64,000 nucleotides of DNA from Pseudomonas sp. R-28-1W-6 (GTDB taxonomy: Bacteria > Pseudomonadota > Gammaproteobacteria > Pseudomonadales > Pseudomonadaceae): the NCBI RefSeq assembly GCF_009799925.1, contig NZ_WELK01000003.1:186001-250000 (forward strand), given 5' to 3'. The notes below the pieces were generated by a model, which had not been told where the DNA came from, searched no databases, and worked only from the letters and a program-made list of their open reading frames with translations. This document shows, piece by piece, positions 45,126-53,201 of the stretch. Position numbers and translations under genes: made by a program. Positions within the stretch are counted from its first letter, which is position 1. Each line of letters begins with the position of its first letter.

Positions 45126-45398
45126 TCCGGCACTCGCGCTGGTGGCGCAGCTTTCCTCGCCCGCCTGGTTGGGCGGTGCGGACCCGGGAGCCTGCGCGAT
45201 CCGGTAGGACCGCCGGCGCCGCGGCACCTGATTGGGCGCCGCGGGTGGACATCAACGTCCGGGCCATGAAACTGGGGAGAAGCTTAACGCTCAGGGCGCG
45301 ACCAAGGATTGCGAATATTGCTCACAAAAGCATTACTTGCGCAATTTTCACTCACTGATAGAGTGATAGGCGCAATTTGACAACAAGGAAGCCATGGA
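45126..45398 (+). promoter_or_regulatory. Leader region of the Lrp-family regulator gene
   Basis: Gene-free stretch of 273 bp. The last ~100 bp are A/T rich, in sharp contrast to the surroundings, with related words TTGCGAATATTG (45309-45320) and TTGCGCAATTTTC (45337-45349). A possible promoter is TTGCGC (45337-45342) and TAGAGT (45359-45364), 16 bp apart. The A/T-rich half-repeats fit autoregulation by an Lrp protein, but that is inference. I see nothing in 45126-45290. Confidence 0.45.
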
Positions 45399-45878
45399 AT
45401 GAACAAGCTCGACCGCTACGACCTGCGCATCCTCGCCGAATTGCAGCGCGACGCGCGCATCTCCAACCAGGAGCTGGCCGAGCGCATCGGCCTGTCGCCC
45501 TCGCCCTGCTCGCGGCGGGTCAAGCAACTGGAAGACGACGGCTATATCGTCCGCCAGGTGGCCCTGCTCGATCGCAAGAAGCTCGGCCTGAGCCTCACCG
45601 CCTTCGTCCTGATCGGCATGGACCGCCACACCCCGGAACGCTTCGAACACTTCCAGGCGGTGATCCGCCAGTGCCCGGAGGTGCTCGAATGCAGCCTGGT
45701 AACCGGGATGGACGCCGACTACCAGCTCAAGGTGGTGGTGCCGGACATGGACCACTACCAGAAATTCCTCCTCGGCCAGCTGACCCGCATCGAGGGTGTG
45801 ACCAGCGTGCGCTCCAGCTTCGTCCTCGATCAGGTACTGGCCAGCACCGAGCTGCCGCTCGAGCACCTGCGCGAGTGA
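45399..45878 (+). CDS. Lrp/AsnC-family transcriptional regulator
   Basis: 159 aa. N-terminal helix-turn-helix (NKLDRYDLRILAELQRDARISNQELAERIGLSPSPCSRRVKQLEDDGYI) and a C-terminal RAM/AsnC ligand-binding domain (VTGMDADYQLKVVVPDMDHYQKFLLGQLTRIEGVTSVRSSF). It should bind an amino acid and regulate amino-acid metabolism. No divergent target gene lies next to it. Length and sequence are typical. Confidence 0.95.
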   Translation: MNKLDRYDLRILAELQRDARISNQELAERIGLSPSPCSRRVKQLEDDGYIVRQVALLDRKKLGLSLTAFVLIGMDRHTPERFEHFQAVIRQCPEVLECSLVTGMDADYQLKVVVPDMDHYQKFLLGQLTRIEGVTSVRSSFVLDQVLASTELPLEHLRE

Positions 45879-45903
45879 CGCGCACGGGGCCGACCAAGGT
45901 CTG

Positions 45904-45932
45904 CTGCCAGCTCGGCCGCAGGCGCGTATAAT
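45904..45932 (+). promoter_or_regulatory. Candidate sigma-70 promoter of the DUF2788 gene
   Basis: CTGCCA (45904-45909) and TATAAT (45927-45932) are 17 bp apart, 42 bp before the GTG start. Four of six -35 bases match consensus and the -10 is perfect. Confidence 0.65.
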
Positions 45933-45974
45933 CGCCGCCCGCTGTCTATCCCAGCCATTGCCGAAGAGGTCGCC

Positions 45975-46190
45975 GTGGAAACCGAAGAGTTCGAAGCCCT
46001 GATGATGTACGTCCTGGTTGGCGGGCTGATGGTGTTCATGGCCTTCATCATCTGGGACCTGGCGAAGAAGTCCAAGGCCGGCCGCCTGGGCACCGCCGTG
46101 CTGTTTCTCGGCCTCGGCCTGTGTCTGTTCGGCTTTGCCGCCAAACCGGTGATCACCTACATCATCGAGGTGGCCCGGGGCATCGAGTAG
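45975..46190 (+). CDS. DUF2788 small membrane protein
   Basis: 71 aa from GTG. Two transmembrane segments (about residues 9-28 and 39-62) are separated by a short basic loop WDLAKKSKAGRLG. It matches the DUF2788 family of small Pseudomonas/gammaproteobacterial membrane proteins with no known function. It is preceded by a clear promoter and is probably monocistronic or co-transcribed with the globin gene 87 bp on. Confidence 0.85.
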   Translation: METEEFEALMMYVLVGGLMVFMAFIIWDLAKKSKAGRLGTAVLFLGLGLCLFGFAAKPVITYIIEVARGIE

Positions 46191-46277
46191 TCCGCCCCGC
46201 GCAGCCCCCCACTATTGAGCGCGCTGACCGCAGCCCCCGGCTGCGGCGCCGTCGTTATTCGCTGTTCAGGAGTTTCA

Positions 46278-46670
46278 ATGAAAGCCACCGATCTGGTCAT
46301 GCAGAGTTATGGACGTTGCTGCGCCAGCGCCACCTTCTTCGACGATTTCTATCGCCACTTCCTCGCCAGCTCGCCGCAGGTGCGCGACAAGTTCACCAAC
46401 ACCGACATGCCGGCCCAGAAGCAGCTGCTGCGCCAGGGCATCCTCAACCTGGTGATGTACGCCCGCGGCATGCCCGACACCAAGCTGCGCGCCCTCGGCG
46501 AAAGCCATGCGCGCGGCCGCCTGGACATCCGCCCGGAACTCTACGACCTGTGGCTGGACGCCCTGCTGATGACCATCGCCGCCCACGACGGCCAGTTCAG
46601 CGAAAGCATCCGCAGCGCCTGGCGCGAGGTGCTGAACAAGGGCATCGGCGTGATCAAGTCCGGCTACTGA
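46278..46670 (+). CDS. Globin-family protein
   Basis: 130 aa single-domain bacterial globin: MKATDLVMQSYGRCCASATFFDDFYRHFLASSPQVRDKF forms helices A-C/E. The proximal histidine is probably in LRALGESHARGRLDIRPELYDLWLDALL. The role could be oxygen or NO binding or detoxification. No reductase or output domain is fused to it. CAGGAG is placed well before the ATG at 46278. Confidence 0.85.
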   Translation: MKATDLVMQSYGRCCASATFFDDFYRHFLASSPQVRDKFTNTDMPAQKQLLRQGILNLVMYARGMPDTKLRALGESHARGRLDIRPELYDLWLDALLMTIAAHDGQFSESIRSAWREVLNKGIGVIKSGY

Positions 46671-46691
46671 GCCGCGTTTTCCCAGCGCCGC

Positions 46692-47324
46692 TCAGTCCAG
46701 CCGGGGCGGCAATTCGCGCCACTGTCCCGGCTCCAGCCCCTCCAGGCTCCAGGGGCCGATGCGCACGCGCACCAGGCGCAGGGTCGGCAGGCCCACGGCG
46801 GCCGTCATGCGCCGCACCTGGCGGTTGCGCCCCTCGCGAATCACCAGCTCCAGCCAGGCCGTCGGCACGCTCTTGCGAAAGCGCACCGGCGGGTGGCGCT
46901 CCCACAGTTGCGGCTCCTCCAGCCGGCGCGCCTCGGCCGGCAGGGTCGGCCCGTCGTTGAGCTGCACGCCCTCGCACAACTGGCGCAACTGTTCCTCGCT
47001 CGGCTCGCCCTCCACCTGCACCCAGTAGGTCTTGGCCAGCTTGTGCCGGGGGTCGGCGATCTGCGCCTGCAGGCGGCCATCGTTGGTCAGCAGCAGCAGG
47101 CCTTCGCTGTCGCGGTCCAGGCGCCCGGCCGGGTAGACGCCGGGCACCGCAACGAAATCCTTGAGGGTGGCGCGGCCCTGCTCGTCGTTGAACTGGGTCA
47201 GCACGTCGAACGGCTTGTTCAGCATCAGCAGGCGCGGCGCGGCCGGCGGCGCCTTGGCCACCCGCCGCGGGGCCGGTTTGCCGGCGGGGCGCGGCGGGCT
47301 GTGGGGACGGGTTGGACGCGGCAT
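46692..47324 (-). CDS. rRNA pseudouridine synthase, RluE/RsuA family
   Basis: 210 aa. The catalytic motif is [40 protein letters not shown], with the conserved catalytic aspartate. The family end [42 protein letters not shown] is present. Lack of an S4 domain and the Pro/Arg-rich N-terminal tail point to RluE (23S rRNA U2457) rather than RsuA or RluB. It converges on the globin gene. Confidence 0.9.
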   Translation of the reverse strand: MPRPTRPHSPPRPAGKPAPRRVAKAPPAAPRLLMLNKPFDVLTQFNDEQGRATLKDFVAVPGVYPAGRLDRDSEGLLLLTNDGRLQAQIADPRHKLAKTYWVQVEGEPSEEQLRQLCEGVQLNDGPTLPAEARRLEEPQLWERHPPVRFRKSVPTAWLELVIREGRNRQVRRMTAAVGLPTLRLVRVRIGPWSLEGLEPGQWRELPPRLD

Positions 47325-47463
47325 GCGGATTCCAGGCGGAGGAAAAAGAGCGCCAGTTTACCCGAGGCGTAGCCCGCATCATCAGCCCGGCTGATGGACC
47401 ACCCGCCGGACGCCGACAACGACTAAGCTGCTCGGGTCGCCTTATCTGTCCGAAGGATTCCCC

Positions 47464-48489
47464 ATGAACAGCGAACTCGCCAGCTTCACCGGCTGGGCCG
47501 CCACCGCCGCCGGCGCGCCCCTCGAACGCCACCAGTACGATCCGGGCCCGCTGGGCGCCGAGGAAGTCGAGGTGGCCGTGGAATACTGCGGCATCTGCCA
47601 CTCCGACCAGTCGATGATCGACAACGAGTGGGGCAATGCCCGCTACCCCTTCATCCCCGGCCATGAAGTGGTCGGCACCATCGTCCGCCTGGGCGAGCAG
47701 GCGCGCGGCCTCAAGCTCGGCCAGCGGGTCGGCATCGGCTGGTACAAGGGCAGCTGCATGCACTGCGGCTCGTGCATGGAAGGCTCGCACCAGCTGTGTG
47801 GCAAGGTGCAGCCGACCATAGTCGGCAGCCACGGCGGCTTCGCCGATCGCCTGCGCGCCCATTGGGCCTGGACCATCCCGCTGCCGGACGGGCTCGACCC
47901 GGCGCTGGTCGGCCCGCTGTTCTGCGCCGGCTCCACGGTGTTCGCCCCGCTGCTGGAATTCGACGTCAAGCCCACCGACCGGGTCGGCGTGGTCGGCATC
48001 GGCGGCCTCGGCCACCTGGCCCTGCGCTTTCTCAATGCCTGGGGCTGCGAGGTCACCGCCTTCACCTCCTCGCTGAACAAGCAGGAAGAAGCCAAGCGTC
48101 TGGGCGCGCACAAGGTGGTGGCGTCCACCGACAGCGCCGCGCTCAAGGCCATTGCCGGCAGCCTGGACTTCCTGCTAGTCACCGCCAGCGCCGACCTGGA
48201 CTGGAATGCGCTGATCGGCACCCTGGGCGGCAAGGGCCGCCTGCACTTCGTCGGCATCGTGCCGAGCGCGATCCCGGTGCACGTGTTCAACCTGATCCCG
48301 CGCCAGCGCAGCCTGTCCGGCTCGCCGGTCGGCTCGCCGGCGAGCATGGCGACCATGCTCGAATTCTGCGCCCGCCACCAGATCCTGCCGCAGGTCGAGC
48401 ACTTCCCGATGAGCCAGGTGAATGCCGCCATCGACCACCTGCGCGCGGGCAAGGCGCGCTACCGCGTGGTTCTGGACGCCAGCCGATGA
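47464..48489 (+). CDS. Zinc alcohol dehydrogenase, cinnamyl/YahK-like
   Basis: 341 aa medium-chain dehydrogenase. Catalytic zinc site in EYCGICHSDQSMIDNEW and GHEVVG. The structural-zinc lobe CMHCGSCMEGSHQLC has four cysteines. The NADP Rossmann motif is VGVVGIGGLGHLALRFLNAWG. It probably reduces a range of aldehydes to alcohols. The usual signature N-P-R-Y/WGNA-R-Y-P-F-I-P-G-H-E appears here as NEWGNARYPFIPGHE. The GNAT gene follows on the same strand after 56 bp. Confidence 0.93.
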   Translation: MNSELASFTGWAATAAGAPLERHQYDPGPLGAEEVEVAVEYCGICHSDQSMIDNEWGNARYPFIPGHEVVGTIVRLGEQARGLKLGQRVGIGWYKGSCMHCGSCMEGSHQLCGKVQPTIVGSHGGFADRLRAHWAWTIPLPDGLDPALVGPLFCAGSTVFAPLLEFDVKPTDRVGVVGIGGLGHLALRFLNAWGCEVTAFTSSLNKQEEAKRLGAHKVVASTDSAALKAIAGSLDFLLVTASADLDWNALIGTLGGKGRLHFVGIVPSAIPVHVFNLIPRQRSLSGSPVGSPASMATMLEFCARHQILPQVEHFPMSQVNAAIDHLRAGKARYRVVLDASR

Positions 48490-48545
48490 CAAAGGGGGCT
48501 GTTTGGCGGCATGCTCGGCCCGACGTTCAGCCACGCCAGCCGACC

Positions 48546-48989
48546 ATGCCCCAACACATCGACACGCCTACCGCCGCCGACCTGCCCCGCCTGCTGGCGG
48601 TGTGGGAGGCGGCGGTGCGCGCCACCCATGACTTCCTCGGCGAGGACGACATCCAGTTCTACAAGCGCATGCTGTGCGAGCAGTACTTCCACCTGGTGCG
48701 CCTGGACTGCCTGCGCGACGCCTACGGCCGCGTACTCGGCTACCTGGGCACAGCCGAAGACCGGGTGGAGATGCTCTTCGTCGACCCGCAGGTGCATGGC
48801 CGCGGCATCGGCAAGGCGCTGCTGCGCCACGCCATCGAACAGCGCGGCGCGCGCCTGGTCGACGTCAACGAACAGAACCCCCGGGCCCTGGCCTTCTACC
48901 TCAGCCAGGGCTTCCGGCAGATCGGCCGCTCGCCGCTGGACGGCGCCGACAAGCCGTTTCCGCTGCTGCATCTGCGCCTGGACGACTGA
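48546..48989 (+). CDS. GNAT family N-acetyltransferase
   Basis: 147 aa. Acetyl-CoA motif A is VEMLFVDPQVHGRGIGKALLRHAIE (Q/R-x-x-G-x-G/A variant HGRGIGKAL), followed by VDVNEQNPRALAFYLSQGFRQIGR. The substrate is unknown. I chose the ATG at 48546. A more distant in-frame ATG at 48486 would overlap the dehydrogenase stop and add 20 residues of no homology. Confidence 0.9.
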   Translation: MPQHIDTPTAADLPRLLAVWEAAVRATHDFLGEDDIQFYKRMLCEQYFHLVRLDCLRDAYGRVLGYLGTAEDRVEMLFVDPQVHGRGIGKALLRHAIEQRGARLVDVNEQNPRALAFYLSQGFRQIGRSPLDGADKPFPLLHLRLDD

Positions 48990-48999
48990 GGCCTAAACC

Positions 49000-49063
49000 G
49001 TAGGGTGCGCCGCGCGCACCAGAAACCTCCCATGGCCCCCGTGGTGCGCACGGCGCCCCCTAC
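49000..49063. repeat. GTAGGGTGCGCC palindromic repeat, copy 5
   Basis: 64-bp unit with arms GTAGGGTGCGCCGCGCGCACC (21 nt in full; core GTAGGGTGCGCC) and GGTGCGCACGGCGCCCCCTAC. It lies between convergent GNAT and amn genes. Confidence 0.78.
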
Positions 49064-49096
49064 GGCAGGTTCGCCACGGCGCCTTTGAACAGGTTC

Positions 49097-50572
49097 TTAG
49101 CGGAACGGCGGTTCGTCGAAGCTCCTCAGCTTGCGCGAGTGCAGCGAGTCGAGCTGGCAGCGCAGCAGGTCGAGGGCGGCGATGCCGATCGACAGGTGCT
49201 GACTGACCGCACGCTGGTAGAAGCCGCTGGCCGAGCCGGGCAGCTTCATCTCGCTGTGCAGCGGCTTGTCCGACACGCACAGCAGGGTGCCGTAGGGCAC
49301 GCGCAGGCGGTAGCCCTGGGCGGCGACGGTGCCGCTTTCCATGTCCACCGCCACCGCGCGGGCCAGGTTGATCAGCGGCCGCTCGTGGGCCCAGTGCAGC
49401 TCCCAGTTGCGGTCGTCGTAGGTCAGCACGGTGCCGGTGCGCAGGCGCTTCTTCAGGGTCTCGCCGCGCTCGCCGGTGACCGTCGCGGCCGCTTCCTGCA
49501 AGGCCTGCTGCACCTCGGCCAGAGCCGGGATGGGGATGTGCGGCGGCAGCACGCGGTCGAGTATTCCGTCCCTGCGCATATAGGCGTGGGCCAGCACGTA
49601 GTCGCCGATGGTCTGCGACTGACGCAGGCCGCCGCAGTGGCCGATCATCAGCCAGCAGTGCGGGCGCAGCACGGCCAGGTGGTCGGTGATGTTCTTCGCG
49701 TTGGACGGGCCGACGCCGATGTTGACCAGGGTGATGCCGTGGCCGTCGGCGGCGATCAGGTGATAGGCCGGCATCTGGTAACGGTGCCAGACCACCGCGT
49801 CGGCCACCGCCTGGGCGTCGTCCTCGCTGGTGCCGCGCTCGATGATCACGTTGCCCGGCAGCACCATGCGCACGAAGCGCGGGTCGTCGCGCAGGCGCTC
49901 CAGGCCATGGCGGATGAACTGGTCGACATAGCGGTGGTAGTTGGTCAGCAGGATCCACGGCTGCACGTGGCGCCAGTCGCTGCCGGTGTAGTGCTGGATG
50001 CGCTTGAGGGAGAAGTCGGTGCGCGCGGCGTCGAACAGCGCCAGCGGCAGGTCGCTGCTGTCGCCCCAGTCGAACAGGCCGTCGGCCACCGAGTCGGTGG
50101 CGGCGGACAGGTCGGTGCTGGGAAACACCCGCGCCAGCTCGGCGGCGCTCACCCCGGAGCCGGCCAGTTCGTCGCCCTGCTCGACCACATAGGGATAGGG
50201 AATGTTCTGCTGGCTGAGGCCGACCTCGACGGTAACGGTGAAGTCGTCCATCAGCGGGCGCAGCTGATCGAGCAGGTAGCCGCGAAACGCATCCGGGTGG
50301 GTCACGCTGACCCGATAGGTGCCGGGCAGCTGCACCTTGGCGTAGGCACGCACGGTGCTCGGCACCTCGCCCTGGCAGTGATAGGTCAGGCGCAGCTCCG
50401 GGTAGCGGAACAGGGCGCGCTGGCTGGCGCTGGGCTGGGTGCGTTCCTTGAGGTAGTTCTTCAGCGCCTGGCTCAGCGCCTCGGTGGCCTGGCGGTGCAG
50501 GGCCGCGAGGCGCTCGACGGCCTCCTCGGCGGTGGCGACGATGACGAATCCGGCGGGCGAAATAGCGGTCAC
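49097..50572 (-). CDS. amn: AMP nucleosidase
   Basis: 491 aa. It splits AMP into adenine and ribose 5-phosphate, adjusting adenylate pools. The N-terminal regulatory domain (residues 1-~180) precedes the phosphorylase-like catalytic domain (VNIGVGPSNAKNITDHLAVLRPHCWLMIGHCGGLRQSQTIGDYVLAHAYMR; VDMESGTVAAQGYRLRVPYGTLLCVSDKPLHSEMKLPG). The length is typical. The gene before it in the usual Pseudomonas order, an acyl-CoA dehydrogenase, lies 236 bp upstream. Confidence 0.95.
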   Translation of the reverse strand: MTAISPAGFVIVATAEEAVERLAALHRQATEALSQALKNYLKERTQPSASQRALFRYPELRLTYHCQGEVPSTVRAYAKVQLPGTYRVSVTHPDAFRGYLLDQLRPLMDDFTVTVEVGLSQQNIPYPYVVEQGDELAGSGVSAAELARVFPSTDLSAATDSVADGLFDWGDSSDLPLALFDAARTDFSLKRIQHYTGSDWRHVQPWILLTNYHRYVDQFIRHGLERLRDDPRFVRMVLPGNVIIERGTSEDDAQAVADAVVWHRYQMPAYHLIAADGHGITLVNIGVGPSNAKNITDHLAVLRPHCWLMIGHCGGLRQSQTIGDYVLAHAYMRRDGILDRVLPPHIPIPALAEVQQALQEAAATVTGERGETLKKRLRTGTVLTYDDRNWELHWAHERPLINLARAVAVDMESGTVAAQGYRLRVPYGTLLCVSDKPLHSEMKLPGSASGFYQRAVSQHLSIGIAALDLLRCQLDSLHSRKLRSFDEPPFR

Positions 50573-50715
50573 GGGGGCAGCTTCCTGACTGGAAATACCG
50601 CCCTATCTTGCGCCTTCGCCGCCACCGCCCGCCAGCCGGACGATGCTTGCGGCGGCGGTCCCGCCTAGAACCGCTCGCGGATCGTCCGCGCAGCGAAAAG
50701 CCCGCCAATGGCCCC

Positions 50716-50736
50716 GGTGCGCGCGGCGCCCCCTAC
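50716..50736. repeat. Half-copy of the GTAGGGTGCGCC repeat
   Basis: Only the right arm is present (GGTGCGCGCGGCGCCCCCTA plus C), preceded by CCAATGGCCCC, which resembles the CCATGGCCCCC of copy 5. It looks like a truncated relic in the 235-bp gap upstream of amn; I see nothing else there. Confidence 0.6.
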
Positions 50737-50807
50737 GCGAAGGCGCCCAAGCGAAGCGGCAACCTGGCGGCTGGCATTGCGCGAGCCGAAAGGGTCGCGA
50801 ACAGCGC

Positions 50808-52457
50808 CTAGACCGGGTGCGGCGTGCTGCGCGCGACCAGCGCCGCGACATCCACGCCGCGCGGCAGGGTGCCGTAGACCCGCCCGCCGCCGCCCAGGCG
50901 GCTGGCGATGAAGGCGTCGCTCACCGTGGCATTGCCGGCCTCCAGCAGCAGCTTGGCCTGCAGGGCGACGGCCACGTCCTCGGTCAGCTGGCGGGCGCGG
51001 TACTGGATATCGCCGGTGTCGCGGAAGGCCGCCTGCAGCTGCTGGATATGCGCCTTGAGGCGGGCATCGCCGTGGCCGTCGCCGAGTTCGGCGAACAGCG
51101 CGTCGAGCACGCCCGGCTCCTTGGACAGCGCGCGCAGCACGTCCAGGCACTGCACGTTGCCCGAGCCCTCCCAGGTGGAGTTGACCGGCGCCTCGCGGTA
51201 CAGCCGCGGCAGGATGGTGTCCTCGACGTAGCCGGCGCCGCCCATGCATTCGGCGGCCTCGTTGATCATCGCCGGCGCGCGCTTGCAGATCCAGTACTTG
51301 CCGATGGCGGTGACCAGGCGGGCGAACTTCTGCTCCTGCTCGTCGTGCGGGCGATCCAGGGCGCGGCCCATGCGCAGGGTCAGGGCCAGCGCCGCCTCGC
51401 TTTCCAGGGCCAGGTCGGCCAGTACGTTCTGCATCAGCGGCTGCTCGGCCAGCACGCGGCCGCCGACCTGGCGGTAGGCGCAGTGGTGCGCGGCCTGGCT
51501 CAGGGCCTGGCGCATCAGGCTGCTGGAGCCGACCATGCAGTCGAAGCGGGTCAGCGCCACCATCTCGATGATGGTCGGCACGCCGCGGCCTTCCTCGCCG
51601 ACCATCCAGGCCAGGGCGCCACGGAACTCCACCTCGCTGGAAGCGTTGGCCCAGTTGCCCAGCTTGTTCTTCAGCCGTTGCACGTAGAACTGGTTGCGCG
51701 TGCCGTCCGGGCGGTGGCGCGGCAGCAGGAAGCAGGTCAGGCCCTTGTCGGTGTAGGCCAGGGTGAGGAAGGCATCGCACATCGGCGCCGAGCAGAACCA
51801 CTTGTGCCCCACCAGCTCGTAGGCCTGGCCCGGGCCACCGGCCCCCACGGCATGGGCGCGGGTGGTGTTGGCGCGCACGTCGGTGCCGCCCTGCTTCTCG
51901 GTCATCGCCATGCCGATGGTGACGCCGGCCTTCTGCTCCATCGGCACGTTGCGCGGGTCGTACTGGGTGGCGAGGATCTTCGGCAGCCAGAGCGCCGCCA
52001 GGTCCGGCTGCAGCTTGAGCGCCGGCACCGCGGCGAAGGTCATGGTCAGCGGGCAGCCGCTGGCGGCTTCGGCCTGGCTGTGCAGGTAGGTCAGCCCGGC
52101 GCGCGCCACCTGGGCGCCCTCACGCGGGTCGGTCCAGGGCAGCGAAGGCAGGCCGTGTTCGATCGCCGTGCGCATCAGCTCGTGGTAGCTCGGGTGGAAT
52201 TCCACCAGGTCGATGCGGTTGCCGTAGCGGTCGTGGCTCTTGAACACCGGCTTGTTCTCGTTGGCCAGGAAGCCGGCCGCCATCAGCGGCCCGCCGGCCA
52301 GGGCGCCGTAGGCATCCAGGCGGTCCTCGGCCCAGCCGCCACCGAAGCGGCGGACCCACTCCTGCAGGGGCAGGTCGACGCGATAGAGGTTGGCGCCATC
52401 CAGGGGCGGCACCTGATTGAACACTTCGTGGGTTTCGGCGAACTGCTGCAGGGACAT
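50808..52457 (-). CDS. Acyl-CoA dehydrogenase, AidB-like
   Basis: 549 aa, closer to AidB (541 aa) than to ordinary ~385-aa dehydrogenases. FAD-binding regions are TIGMAMTEKQGGTDVRANTT and the C-terminal ECMGGAGYVEDTILPRLYREAPVNSTWEGSGNVQCLDVLRAL, where AidB-type enzymes share the W-E-G-x-N-V motif. E. coli AidB has been linked to alkylation-damage protection, and activity as isovaleryl-CoA dehydrogenase is weak there. A metabolic role in acyl-CoA oxidation is as likely here. The TetR gene immediately upstream (1-bp gap) is the probable regulator and first gene of the operon. Confidence 0.92.
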   Translation of the reverse strand: MSLQQFAETHEVFNQVPPLDGANLYRVDLPLQEWVRRFGGGWAEDRLDAYGALAGGPLMAAGFLANENKPVFKSHDRYGNRIDLVEFHPSYHELMRTAIEHGLPSLPWTDPREGAQVARAGLTYLHSQAEAASGCPLTMTFAAVPALKLQPDLAALWLPKILATQYDPRNVPMEQKAGVTIGMAMTEKQGGTDVRANTTRAHAVGAGGPGQAYELVGHKWFCSAPMCDAFLTLAYTDKGLTCFLLPRHRPDGTRNQFYVQRLKNKLGNWANASSEVEFRGALAWMVGEEGRGVPTIIEMVALTRFDCMVGSSSLMRQALSQAAHHCAYRQVGGRVLAEQPLMQNVLADLALESEAALALTLRMGRALDRPHDEQEQKFARLVTAIGKYWICKRAPAMINEAAECMGGAGYVEDTILPRLYREAPVNSTWEGSGNVQCLDVLRALSKEPGVLDALFAELGDGHGDARLKAHIQQLQAAFRDTGDIQYRARQLTEDVAVALQAKLLLEAGNATVSDAFIASRLGGGGRVYGTLPRGVDVAALVARSTPHPV

Positions 52458-52458
52458 C

Positions 52459-53094
52459 TCAGGACTCCGGGGCGCCGACGGCGCGCAGGCAGAAGGTGAT
52501 CAGGGATTGGCTGACGCTGGCCAGCTCCAGGGTCGGCAGGCCGGCCGCACGGGCGGCGCGGGCCGGTGGCGAGAGTGGGCCGACCAGGGCTTCGGCGATG
52601 GCGCCGACCAGGCAGGCGGCGCTGAGGCCGAGCTGCGCCACGCGGAACTCGCCGCGGCGCACGCCCTCGTCGAGCAGCTCGATGAACAGCTCGGCATAGG
52701 CCTCGCGGAACAACAGGCGCTGTTCGTCGACTTCCGGGTCGACCGGCTCGGCGATCAGGGCGAAGGCCAGGCGCCGGCTGTGCCAGGCGCGGGCGGCGAA
52801 CTGCTCGAGGCCGGCGGCCAGGCGCTGGGGCGGCGTGCCGGGGCCGCGGAGGATCTCGCCGAGCACCTCGACCTCGATCCGGCAGGCATTGCTGAAGACT
52901 TCCGCGGCCAGCTCGCCCTTGCCGCTGAAGTGGCGGTACAGGCTGCCGGTGGCCACCCCGGCATCGGCGGCCAGGGCCTGCATGGTCAATGCGGCGAAGC
53001 CGCCTTCGCTGACCCGCGCCAGGGCGCAGGCGAGGATGCGCTCGCGCATTGCCTGGTCACGGTCGAGGCGGGCCGCGGTCACTCGATAGGTCAT
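52459..53094 (-). CDS. TetR-family regulator of the acyl-CoA dehydrogenase operon
   Basis: 211 aa. HTH at about residues 15-60 (ERILACALARVSEGGFAALTMQALAADAGVATGSLYRHFSGKGELAAEVF). The rest is a helical ligand-binding domain (AFALIAEPVDPEVDEQRLLFREAYAELFIELLDEGV). One base separates it from the dehydrogenase gene, so it is transcribed with its presumed target. Palindromes just upstream are likely autoregulatory operators. The ligand may be an acyl-CoA. Confidence 0.92.
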   Translation of the reverse strand: MTYRVTAARLDRDQAMRERILACALARVSEGGFAALTMQALAADAGVATGSLYRHFSGKGELAAEVFSNACRIEVEVLGEILRGPGTPPQRLAAGLEQFAARAWHSRRLAFALIAEPVDPEVDEQRLLFREAYAELFIELLDEGVRRGEFRVAQLGLSAACLVGAIAEALVGPLSPPARAARAAGLPTLELASVSQSLITFCLRAVGAPES

Positions 53095-53097
53095 GAG

Positions 53098-53140
53098 CTG
53101 AATCCTTGTTCATGAATTCAGTTCAGTGAATCACGATTCA
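53098..53140. promoter_or_regulatory. Candidate operators of the TetR gene
   Basis: A perfect 14-bp palindrome TGAATC-AC-GATTCA lies at 53127-53140. A second imperfect one has arms CTGAAT (53098-53103) and ATTCAG (53116-53121). All half-sites share the word TGAAT. They lie directly in front of the TetR start, as expected for autorepression. Confidence 0.6.
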
Positions 53141-53201
53141 GATCTTGGAAGAAGGTGGTATTCCGGCCAAAAATGCGCCGGAAAATCCTGCTGCGCGCCG
53201 T

